From assembly GCA_022601635.1 (NCBI GenBank), contig JAJACG010000024.1, positions 81,240-145,239 of the forward strand: a stretch of 64,000 bases of DNA. The letters run 5' to 3'. Source of the DNA: Chlamydiales bacterium (GTDB lineage: Bacteria > Chlamydiota > Chlamydiia > Chlamydiales > JAAKFR01). Below, piece after piece: positions 28,822 through 37,767 of this stretch; the stretch's first letter is position 1, and every line of letters starts with the position of its first letter. The translations under genes and the position numbers were made by a program. The notes under the pieces were generated by a model. It was not told where the DNA came from, made no database searches, and saw only the letters and a list, made by a program, of their open reading frames with translations.

Positions 28822-31800
28822 TTCTCGGCTCTGGCGGTTTAAGAATTGGGCAGGCTGGTGAGTTTGACTATTCAGGCTCACAGGCGATCAAGGCTATCAA
28901 AGAGGAGGGACATCGCGTCATCCTCATCAACCCCAACATTGCCACTGTTCAAACCGACCGCGGTTTGGCTGACAGAGTCTACCTCCTTCCTCTCAATGAG
29001 GAGAGCGTTGAGGGTGTGATCAAAAAAGAGAAACCCGATGCGATTCTGCTCGGTTTTGGAGGGCAAACAGCACTCAATCTCGGTCTTGCCCTGGAAGCCT
29101 CTGGCGTTTTGGAAAAATACAATGTTGAGGTTCTTGGAACGCCCGTCTCTTCGATTCGTCTGACAGAGGATCGGCAGCTTTTTAAAGATGCATTAGAAGA
29201 GATCGATGTCAAAACAGCGACCAGCTATACAGCTACCTCTGTAGAGGAGGCGGTCGAGCATGCTAAGAAGATTGGCTTTCCAGTGATGATGCGCTCAGCG
29301 TTTTCTTTAGGAGGCCTTGGGTCGGGTCGGATTGAGGATGAAACGATGCTGCGTCAGCGTGTGCATGAGGTGCTTGGCAAGACGCCGCAGGTTTTGATCG
29401 AGGAGTATTTGACCGGCTGGAAAGAGGTTGAATATGAGGTTGTGCGTGATGGCAATGGCAATTGCATCACTGTCTGCAACATGGAAAACTTTGACCCAAT
29501 GGGTATCCATACAGGTGAGAGCATTGTTGTGGCGCCATCACAGACGCTGACCAACAAGGAGTACCATCTGCTGCGAGAGGTGGCGATCAAGACGGTGAGT
29601 CACCTCAAGATTGTGGGTGAATGCAACATTCAATACGCCTTCTCTCCAAATAGCTGTGATTACCGCGTCATTGAGGTGAATGCGCGTCTCTCTCGCTCCA
29701 GTGCTCTTGCATCAAAGGCAACTGGCTATCCACTCGCCTTTGTAGCGGCAAAATTAGCATTGGGTTTTGGCTTGCATGAGATCAAAAATTCAGTGACTGA
29801 GAAAACAAGCGCCTTTTTTGAGCCCGCTTTGGACTACTGCGTGGTCAAGATGCCGCGTTGGGACACGCAAAAATTGCGCGCTGCTGAGCGTACAATTGGC
29901 TCCGAAATGAAGAGTGTGGGAGAGGTAATGGCGATAGGCCGCTCTTTCCCCGAAGCTTTGCAAAAGGCGTTGCGCATGTGCAACAGCGGCGCCTGCAGTC
30001 TCTTCGACTACCCCTACGAGATCGCCAAGCCAACAAAGGAAATTGAAGCGGCAACGGATCGCCGCCTTTTCGCTTTGGCACAGTTTTTCCGCGATGGGGG
30101 AGATGTTGAAAAGGCGCACACTCTTTCCAATATCGACCGCTGGTTCTTGCACCACCTCTTTGCCATTGTACAGCTGGAAAGCCGCTTGAAAGGCGAGCTA
30201 GAGCCCAACTTGATGGTTGAGGCGAAGCGGATGGGTTTCTGTGATCGCGCCATTGCTCTTCTCCAAAAAAGTGATGAAGAGAGTGTGCGCAAGAGGCGTC
30301 TTGGGTGGAAGATCAAGCCTATAGTCAAGCAGATAGATACGCTTGCGGGTGAATTTGATGCACAAACTAACTACCTCTACATGACCTATCACGGTCAATA
30401 TGATGATCTAGAGAGTTCTAAAAAGAGGCCGGTGATGGTGCTGGGTTCTGGACCCTATGCAATTGGTTCCTCTGTAGAGTTTGATTGGTGCGCTGTCAAC
30501 ACAGCGAGGCGTCTGCGTGAATTGGAGAAATCGACTATCATCATCAACTCTAATCCAGAGACGGTGTCGACCGACTATGATGAATCAGATCGTCTCTATT
30601 TTGAGGAGTTGACAGCTGAGCGTGTACGCGACATTGCTGACTTTGAGTCCCCTGAGGGTGTGGTGATCTCTGTGGGTGGACAGATTGCCAACAATTTGGC
30701 TCTTCATTTGGATAAAGCGGGGCTTCCCATTTTGGGAACACCGGCGCACAAAATTGATCAGGCGGAGAATCGGCAACGCTTTTCGACGCTCCTGCAGGAG
30801 CTTGGCATTGATCAACCTGATTGGGTTGAGGTGAGCTCTGTGCAAAAGGCGCAGAACTTTGCAGCAAGAGTGGGCTATCCCATCTTGGTGCGCCCCTCCT
30901 ATGTGCTCTCTGGTGCTGCGATGAATGTGATCTACAGTGAAGAGGAGATGGATCGCTACCTTGCAGAGGCGACTGTGGTTTCCAAGGAGCACCCTGTTGT
31001 GCTCTCCCAATTTATTCTCGATGCAAAAGAGCTTGAGGTGGATGGTGTGGCGAACAAGGGTGAACTTGTGATTGAGGCGATTGCTGAGCATGTTGAGAAT
31101 GCGGGTGTGCATTCGGGTGATGCTACAATTGTTCTGCCCCCGCAAAAGCTCTATTTGGAGACTGTACGCAGATGTAAGGTGATCACAAAGCAGATTGTCA
31201 AGGCACTTGAGATTACAGGACCCTTTAATATTCAATTCATTGCGAAAGAGAATGCGATCAAGGTGATTGAGTGCAATGTGCGCGCTTCACGCAGTTTTCC
31301 CTTTGTTTCCAAAGTGACTGGCTACAACTTCATTCAGATTGCGACGGATGCGCTTTTCGGCAAGCAGAAGAGGCAGAAGTACAACACACTTGATTTTGAC
31401 TATGTCGGTATCAAGACGCCGCAATTCTCCTACAGCAGATTGAAGGGGGCAGATCCAGTTGCCCATGTGGAGATGGCTTCAACAGGAGAGGTGGCATGCT
31501 TGGGAGATGACCTCTTGGATGCCTTCATGGCTTCATGGATGGCGACTGAGCAGAGGGTGAAGGGCAAGCGCCTCTTGGTCAGCATTGGTGGCCAGAAAAA
31601 GCGCAAACTGCTGCCGGAGCTACGCAAACTCTCTCAAATGGGCTATGAGCTCTATGCGACAGAGGGCACCTGCGAATTTTTGCAAGGGGCGGGCCTCTTT
31701 GTGCGCCGCCTCTACAAAGCCTCTGCAGGACGCAAACCCAACGTACTTGATGCGATCAAAAACAAAGAGATCGATCTGATTGTCACCATTCCAAGAAGCA

Positions 31801-31964
31801 ACCCAGCCTCCTCGGTGATCACAGATGGTTTTAAAATTCGTAGATTGGCCATTGACCATAATATTCCGCTCATCACCAACCTGCAAATCGCCCAACTCTT
31901 CTTGAGCTGTCTCACAAGACCCAAGAAGATGGCGATCAAGGCGTGGGAGGAGTACGTCTTATGA
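28800..31964 (+). CDS. carB: Carbamoyl-phosphate synthase large subunit
   Basis: [32 protein letters not shown]; second half [21 protein letters not shown]; C-terminal MGS-like domain. Confidence 0.98.
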   Translation: [1054 protein letters not shown]

Positions 31965-32761
31965 GTCTCATCTCCATGAAAGAGCTTTCCAAAGAGCAGA
32001 TCCTAAAGATTCTCGATGGTGTTGGCAAAAAGAGCGCTTTACATGGAAAGATTCTCGCCTGCTGCTTCTTCGAACCCTCAACGCGTACACGGCTCTCATT
32101 TGAAGCCGCTGCCAAACGCCTTGGAATGGAAGTGATTGGTTTTTCGGAGCCTGGGAATACTTCCCAAACAAAAGGCGAAACGTTATCAGACGCAATTAGG
32201 GTAGTGAGCAGCTATGCTGATCTTTTGGTGATTCGTGCGAAAGAGGAGGGAGCTGCCAAGCTTGCGGCTGAGGTTGCGAGCTGTCCTGTGATCAATGCTG
32301 GCGATGGTTGTAATGAGCACCCGACGCAGGCGCTTTTGGATCTCTACACGATTCGACAATGCCAGGGCAGTTTGGATGGTTTGCATATTCATATTTGCGG
32401 AGACATTGAGAATGGCAGGACGGCGCATTCGCTTGCTCTGGCGCTCAAACATTTTGATTGTGAGGTGAGCTTTTCAGAGGATGGATCACAGATCCGTGAG
32501 GCAGATATTCTTTATGTGACGCGGCAGCAAAAAGAGAGGGGATCTTCGGGCAACTATTTGCGCATTACTAAAGAGGATTTGGTAGGGGTCAAGCCCAACT
32601 TACGCATCTTGCATCCACTTCCGCGTGTCGATGAGATTGCAACAGAGGTGGATAAGACGCCATATGCCTACTACTTTGAGCAGGCAAAAAATGGCGTTTT
32701 GGTGCGCCAATCAATATTGAGAGAGGTTTTGGAAGATGCTAGTATTGCCTGCTGTCATTGA
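31961..32761 (+). CDS. pyrB: Aspartate carbamoyltransferase catalytic subunit
   Basis: FFEPSTRTRLSFEAAAKRLG, INAGDGCNEHPTQALLDLYTI, LRILHPLPRVDEIATEVD. Confidence 0.95.
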   Translation: MSLISMKELSKEQILKILDGVGKKSALHGKILACCFFEPSTRTRLSFEAAAKRLGMEVIGFSEPGNTSQTKGETLSDAIRVVSSYADLLVIRAKEEGAAKLAAEVASCPVINAGDGCNEHPTQALLDLYTIRQCQGSLDGLHIHICGDIENGRTAHSLALALKHFDCEVSFSEDGSQIREADILYVTRQQKERGSSGNYLRITKEDLVGVKPNLRILHPLPRVDEIATEVDKTPYAYYFEQAKNGVLVRQSILREVLEDASIACCH

Positions 32762-33878
32762 TCCGCATGTGCACTTTCGCATTCCGGGTCATGATTACAA
32801 AGAGGATTGGGAGACAGCCTCTGCTGCTGCTTTGATGGGTGGAATTGGGACTGTCTTTGACATGCCCAACAATCAGCCTAGCTGTGTCACCAAAAGGGCG
32901 CTTTTTGAGAAGAGGGAGTTGATTGGTGATGTTCCGATTCGCGCCTACTTCTATTTGGGTGCTGATCAAAACCATCTTGATGAGATTGATGGTACACTTC
33001 CGGTCAAGATTTTCATGGGCTCTTCGACGGGCACACTTTTGATGGATGATCAGGCTGATTTGGAGAGGGCGTTTGAGCGTGCCAAAGTGGTTGCTGTGCA
33101 TGCTGAGGATGAGACGCTTTTAAATCACTCTGCCTATCCGATGAGGGAGGCGGCCGACCATTCGCGGATGCGTCCCAATGAAGCAGCAGCAGTTGCTGTT
33201 GAACGAGCGCTTGCACTTTGTCGCAAACATGGAACGCGCCTTTACATCTTGCATATGAGCACAAAAGAGGAGTTAGAGCTTGTGCGCGCTGCGAAAAGGG
33301 AGGGACTTCCAGTTTTTGCAGAGGCGACGCCGCACCATCTCTTTTTGTCGATCGAAGATTATGAGCGCCTTGGCAACTTGGCAATCATGAATCCACCACT
33401 GCGCACAAAAGCGGATCAAGAGGCGCTTTGGGAGGCGATTTTAGATGGGACGATTGATACAGTTGGAACCGATCACGCACCTCATTTGTTAGAAGAGAAG
33501 CAAAAGGGCGCTGTTGCAGGTGTTCCCGGTGTGGAGACGCTGCTGCCGCTTCTTCTTGATGCAGTTAATCGTGGCCGTTTGAGTTTAGAGCGCGTTGTCG
33601 AACTGACACAGGGGGCGCGCAAGATTTTTGATCTTCCTGAAAATGATGATGCTGTTTGGATTGATATGGAGTTGGAGCAAAGAGTAGAAAGGCTAGCAAC
33701 AAAATGTGGCTGGTCGCCCTTTGAGGGGCAACTCTTGAAGGGGTGGCCCCGCTTTGTGCGTGTGAAGGGAAAGCTATTTAACCTACAAAGAGCTGACCGA
33801 AGGCCACAATTTGTGGAGCACGAGATGGAACTTCCTCCCTATGAGCCGCAAAAATGGAGGCCAGTTCATGGCAGATAG
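32736..33878 (+). CDS. pyrC: Dihydroorotase (DHOase-type amidohydrolase)
   Basis: PAVIDPHVHFRIPGHDYKEDWETASAAALMGGIGTVFDMPNN, EATPHHLFLS, GTDHAPHLLEEK. Confidence 0.93.
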   Translation: MLVLPAVIDPHVHFRIPGHDYKEDWETASAAALMGGIGTVFDMPNNQPSCVTKRALFEKRELIGDVPIRAYFYLGADQNHLDEIDGTLPVKIFMGSSTGTLLMDDQADLERAFERAKVVAVHAEDETLLNHSAYPMREAADHSRMRPNEAAAVAVERALALCRKHGTRLYILHMSTKEELELVRAAKREGLPVFAEATPHHLFLSIEDYERLGNLAIMNPPLRTKADQEALWEAILDGTIDTVGTDHAPHLLEEKQKGAVAGVPGVETLLPLLLDAVNRGRLSLERVVELTQGARKIFDLPENDDAVWIDMELEQRVERLATKCGWSPFEGQLLKGWPRFVRVKGKLFNLQRADRRPQFVEHEMELPPYEPQKWRPVHGR

Positions 33879-34038
33879 CCTCTACCTCAGCCAATGTGGG
33901 CGATGCACTCTCTACATAGCGCCCCAAATACTCCCTTCCCTCATACTCAACAGCTGTGAGCTGCTGCAAAAGAGGGCGCAACTCAAGTGTCATTTTTGCA
34001 CCGACAAAGATTTTGGAAGAAATGGAGGCCATCAATGA
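33868..34038 (+). CDS. Candidate Cys-rich microprotein (56 aa) between pyrC and pyrD
   Basis: AATGGAGGCCAGTTC-ATG; MADSLYLSQCGRCTLYIAPQILPSLILNSCELLQKRAQLKCHFCTDKDFGRNGGHQ; overlaps pyrC end by 11 nt and pyrD start by 4 nt (ATGA). Confidence 0.45.
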   Translation: MADSLYLSQCGRCTLYIAPQILPSLILNSCELLQKRAQLKCHFCTDKDFGRNGGHQ

Positions 34039-35102
34039 AACCTATTTATCATATAGACAAGTCTTATTTTGAAAATGCGGAAAAGGGCCCTTTCTTTCAA
34101 GGGGAGATACCACAAAGAGAGTTACTGCCTGAGAGTGAATGGATTGACTTCCTTGGATTCAAGGTTGCCTCACCACTTGGTGTACCAGCGGGCCCACTTT
34201 TGAATTCCAACTGGGTGCTCTTTGCAGCGAAGATGGGCTTTGATGTGGTCACCTACAAGACGATTCGCTCTAAGGCGCATCCAGCCCATCCGCAGCCTAA
34301 CATGGTCTATGTCGATACGCGTGGGGAGCTGACAGAGGAGCGCACGAGTGAAAAACTCTACAAGAGAGATGAAGCGCCCAAAACGTTGAAGGAGTTGGCG
34401 GCGACCAACTCGTTTGGGATTCCATCAAAAGATCCCGATTTCCTTGTTGAGGATATTGCAAGAGCGCAAAATGGTTTGGCGCCGGGGCAGCTGATGATAG
34501 TCTCTGTGTTGGGTACGCCGCGTGAGGGTGAGGACTATGTTGAGGATTTTGCCGATGCTGCGCGCTTGGCGATTCGAGGTGGAGCACAAGTTATAGAGGC
34601 CGATCTATCCTGCCCCAATCTATCGGGTGGACAGGGGAGTCTCTTCTCCAACCCAGATAGTGTTTATGAGATCACCAAACGGATTCGAGATGCAATCGAT
34701 GTGCCGCTAATCATCAAAGTGGGCGCTCTTTTTGATCTTGAGCTTGTACGAGCGATCATGGAAAAGGCGAAAAGCGCAGGTGCTGATGCAATTTGTGGCA
34801 TCAACACGGTGAGCATGGAGGTGCTGAATCAAGATGGCAGCGCCGCTTTGGGTGAAAATAGAAGACGCGCCGGTGTTTGCGGCGGGCCGATTCGGCAGGC
34901 GGCACTGCAATTTGTGCGCCTGGCAAATGAGGTTGGCAATATGCCGATTATGGCAACGGGTGGGGTGACGGATCCCAGCCACTTTGATGACTTTTTAGAG
35001 GCGGGAGCCTCCATTGCAATGTCAGCAGTTGGCATGATGTGGGATCCCTACTTAGCACACAATTACCACAGAAGTAAGTATGATTCAGGAATTTGTATTT
35101 GA
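34035..35102 (+). CDS. pyrD: Dihydroorotate dehydrogenase (class 1-like)
   Basis: GFKVASPLGVPAGPL, VIEADLSCPNLSGGQG, IIKVGALFD, ATGGVTDPSHFDDFLEAGA. Confidence 0.9.
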   Translation: MKPIYHIDKSYFENAEKGPFFQGEIPQRELLPESEWIDFLGFKVASPLGVPAGPLLNSNWVLFAAKMGFDVVTYKTIRSKAHPAHPQPNMVYVDTRGELTEERTSEKLYKRDEAPKTLKELAATNSFGIPSKDPDFLVEDIARAQNGLAPGQLMIVSVLGTPREGEDYVEDFADAARLAIRGGAQVIEADLSCPNLSGGQGSLFSNPDSVYEITKRIRDAIDVPLIIKVGALFDLELVRAIMEKAKSAGADAICGINTVSMEVLNQDGSAALGENRRRAGVCGGPIRQAALQFVRLANEVGNMPIMATGGVTDPSHFDDFLEAGASIAMSAVGMMWDPYLAHNYHRSKYDSGICI

Positions 35103-35625
35103 GCTAGAGAAAATTGGCGCTGTAAAGCGGGGTGACTTTGTCCTTAAAAGTGGGGCTAAGTCTAAAATCTATATAGACCTTCGTCTGACAGTATCCTCTC
35201 CAAAACTTTTGCGGATGATCACCGATCTGATCTGGCAGCAGATTGAAGATCGCAGCTTTGATTTAGTTTGTGGCGTGCCTTATACAGCACTTCCTTTTGC
35301 TACAACGCTATCTCTTGATCACAATATCCCGATGATTATGAGGCGCAAAGAGGTCAAGAGTTATGGTACGAAGAAGAAGATCGAGGGGATCTTCCAATCT
35401 GGTCAGAACTGCCTTGTTGTTGAGGATCTGATTACGTCGGGGCAGAGCGTAATGGAGACGATTGAGCCGCTTGAGGAGGTGGGGTTGAAGGTGACTGATG
35501 TGGTGGCCTTTTTGGATCGTGAGGCGGGTGGCTGCGAAATGCTCGAAGAGCGGGGGTATCGCGTGCACACCTTAATTACGTTGAGTGAAATGCTACAAAC
35601 ATTGGAGAGCCATGCCCAGCTATAG
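35080..35625 (+). CDS. pyrE: Orotate phosphoribosyltransferase (eukaryotic UMPS N-domain-like)
   Basis: KRGDFVLKSGAKSKIYIDLRLTVSSPKLL, CGVPYTALPFAT, MRRKEVKSYGTKKKIEG, CLVVEDLITSGQSVMETIEPL. Confidence 0.95.
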   Translation: MIQEFVFELEKIGAVKRGDFVLKSGAKSKIYIDLRLTVSSPKLLRMITDLIWQQIEDRSFDLVCGVPYTALPFATTLSLDHNIPMIMRRKEVKSYGTKKKIEGIFQSGQNCLVVEDLITSGQSVMETIEPLEEVGLKVTDVVAFLDREAGGCEMLEERGYRVHTLITLSEMLQTLESHAQL

Positions 35626-36361
35626 TGAACGAGCCAAGAGCTGCCTCAATCCTGCAGGAGCAAAATTACTGAGACTACTGGATGAGAAAAAGAGTAATCT
35701 CTGTCTCTCCTGTGATGTGACAACGAGCAAAGAGTTACTTGAGTTGGCTGATCGGCTCGGCCCAGAGATCTGCCTCTTAAAAACGCATATCGATATTATT
35801 GAAGATTTTACGCCTGATTTGACTCATCGTTTACAAGAACTTGCTGATAAGCATGGTTTTATGCTTTTTGAGGACCGTAAGTTTGCTGATATTGGCAATA
35901 CGGTGAGATTGCAATATGGTAGTGGCATCTACCGCATCAGTGATTGGGCTGATATTACCAATGCGCATCTAACCCCGGGACCAGGTGTGATTGAAGGGCT
36001 TAAGCGTGTTGGACTAGAAAAGGGACGCGGTCTACTTCTTTTGGCACAGATGAGTTCAGCTGGAGCGCTCACACATCCTGAGATTGCTGTTCAGTGGGCG
36101 CAAGAACATGCTGAGTTTGTGATCGGTTTTATTGCCACCTCGCGTCTATGTGATGACTTCATTCATATGACACCTGGAGTGCAGTTGAAAGAGGGGACAG
36201 ATGCACTGGGTCAGCGCTATCTAACTCCACAGGAGGTGATTGGTAAGCGCGGAAGCGATATAATTATAGTTGGTCGCGCGATTTATCAAGCGGAAGATCC
36301 TCTATCTGCTGCAAAAGCGTTCCGTGAACTCGCCTTCGACGCCTATCAAGTTAAAACTTGA
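35612..36361 (+). CDS. pyrF: Orotidine-5'-phosphate decarboxylase (eukaryotic UMPS C-domain-like)
   Basis: NLCLSCDVTTSKELLELADRLGPEICLLKTHIDIIEDFT, FEDRKFADIGNTV, LTPGVQLKEGTDALGQRYLTPQEVIGKRGSDIIIVGRAIY. Confidence 0.96.
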   Translation: MPSYSERAKSCLNPAGAKLLRLLDEKKSNLCLSCDVTTSKELLELADRLGPEICLLKTHIDIIEDFTPDLTHRLQELADKHGFMLFEDRKFADIGNTVRLQYGSGIYRISDWADITNAHLTPGPGVIEGLKRVGLEKGRGLLLLAQMSSAGALTHPEIAVQWAQEHAEFVIGFIATSRLCDDFIHMTPGVQLKEGTDALGQRYLTPQEVIGKRGSDIIIVGRAIYQAEDPLSAAKAFRELAFDAYQVKT

Positions 36362-36423
36362 CAAACGCTTCAGTTTTGGGTATAAATAGTTGTACCGGCT
36401 ATAACAAACCCAAATAAACTGGC

Positions 36424-37767
36424 GTGCTAATCAATTACAATATACAGGGAAGTGAGAAAGCGCAGTCGCTCTCGTTAGATCGCGTCTGTGTGATTGTTTT
36501 GGCAGGCGGAAAGGGCTCACGCCTAGAGCCTTTAACACAGACGCGTTGTAAGCCGGCTGTTTCATTTGGTGGACGATACAGTTTGATTGATGTCCCCATC
36601 TCACACTCGCTTTCGAGTGGGTTGACTAACATTTATGTGGTGGGTCAGTATCTTTCCTACTCCCTGGCCAACCATTTATCGCGCACCTATTTAAACTATG
36701 GTGTGCAGCAACGGCGTATCCAGCTTCTGACTCCGGAAGAGCGTGCTGGTGAGAAGATCTGGTATGAGGGAACGGCTGATGCGGTGAGGCAGAATCTGCA
36801 CTACTTTTCAGATATAGCAGCTGACTACTTCCTCATTCTCTCTGGTGATCAGCTCTATAATATCGACTTTCATGAGATGATTGAGTTTGGGCTGCGAACT
36901 GACGCTTCGATGGTGGTGGCCACGCAGCCCGTAGCTGAAAAAGATGCTAAAAGAATGGGTATTATGCGCTTAGCGCATGGCTCCTCACAGGTGATCGATT
37001 TTGTTGAGAAGCCACAAGAGCGAGAGGTTTTGCAAAAGTATGCTGCTGATGATTTTACGCTAAATAGAATGGGTTTTGATGGTGACAATCGCAACTATTT
37101 GGGATCGATGGGCATCTACCTGATGAAGCGAGCGGCTCTTTTTGATCTTTTGGAGCAAGATTCGCGCGCTGACTTCGGTAAACATTTGATTGGCACCGAG
37201 ATGCAAAAGGGCACAGTTCATAGCTATCTCTATGGCGGTTATTGGGAAGATATTGGAACGATTGAATCTTACTATAGAGCTAACTTGGCAATGACCAGGC
37301 CCTGTATGGATCGTAAGCTTGGATTGGACTGCTATGATGAGAGCAGCTTGATCATTACAAAATCGCATGATTTGCCGGGTGCGCAGATTTCACACTGCAC
37401 GATGGAAAACACTCTTCTTTGTGAGGGATCGGTGATACGGGCCAATCTTCTTAGAAATAGTGTTGTGGGCGTGAGGACGATCATTGGTGAGGGAAGTGTT
37501 GTTGAGGATTCGATTCTTTTGGGCAATGAGTATTACCAACGGCCACCGAGGGAGGCTGGTGAAGCTATCTATGCGCCATCGATTGGAGAAAACTGTCTGA
37601 TCAAGAAGGCGATCATTGATGAGAATGTGCTGATCGGCAACAATGTGCACCTTGTGAACCAAGCTGGGCATGTTGAGTATGAGTCGCCTGATGGCAAGAT
37701 CTTTGTCAAAGATGGGATCATGATCATTCCGCGCAACACGCACATTCCTAGCAACTATAGATTCTAA
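36424..37767 (+). CDS. glgC: Glucose-1-phosphate adenylyltransferase (GTG start)
   Basis: VIVLAGGKGSRLEPLTQTRCKPAVSFGGRYSLIDVPISHSLSSGLTNIYVV; WYEGTADAVRQNL; left-handed beta-helix C-terminus. Confidence 0.97.
   Translation: MLINYNIQGSEKAQSLSLDRVCVIVLAGGKGSRLEPLTQTRCKPAVSFGGRYSLIDVPISHSLSSGLTNIYVVGQYLSYSLANHLSRTYLNYGVQQRRIQLLTPEERAGEKIWYEGTADAVRQNLHYFSDIAADYFLILSGDQLYNIDFHEMIEFGLRTDASMVVATQPVAEKDAKRMGIMRLAHGSSQVIDFVEKPQEREVLQKYAADDFTLNRMGFDGDNRNYLGSMGIYLMKRAALFDLLEQDSRADFGKHLIGTEMQKGTVHSYLYGGYWEDIGTIESYYRANLAMTRPCMDRKLGLDCYDESSLIITKSHDLPGAQISHCTMENTLLCEGSVIRANLLRNSVVGVRTIIGEGSVVEDSILLGNEYYQRPPREAGEAIYAPSIGENCLIKKAIIDENVLIGNNVHLVNQAGHVEYESPDGKIFVKDGIMIIPRNTHIPSNYRF

Noticed and set aside
30585-31235. 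216-aa minus-strand ORF antisense to carB
   Set aside because: Lies entirely within the highly conserved carB coding sequence; shadow ORF with no protein-like motifs.
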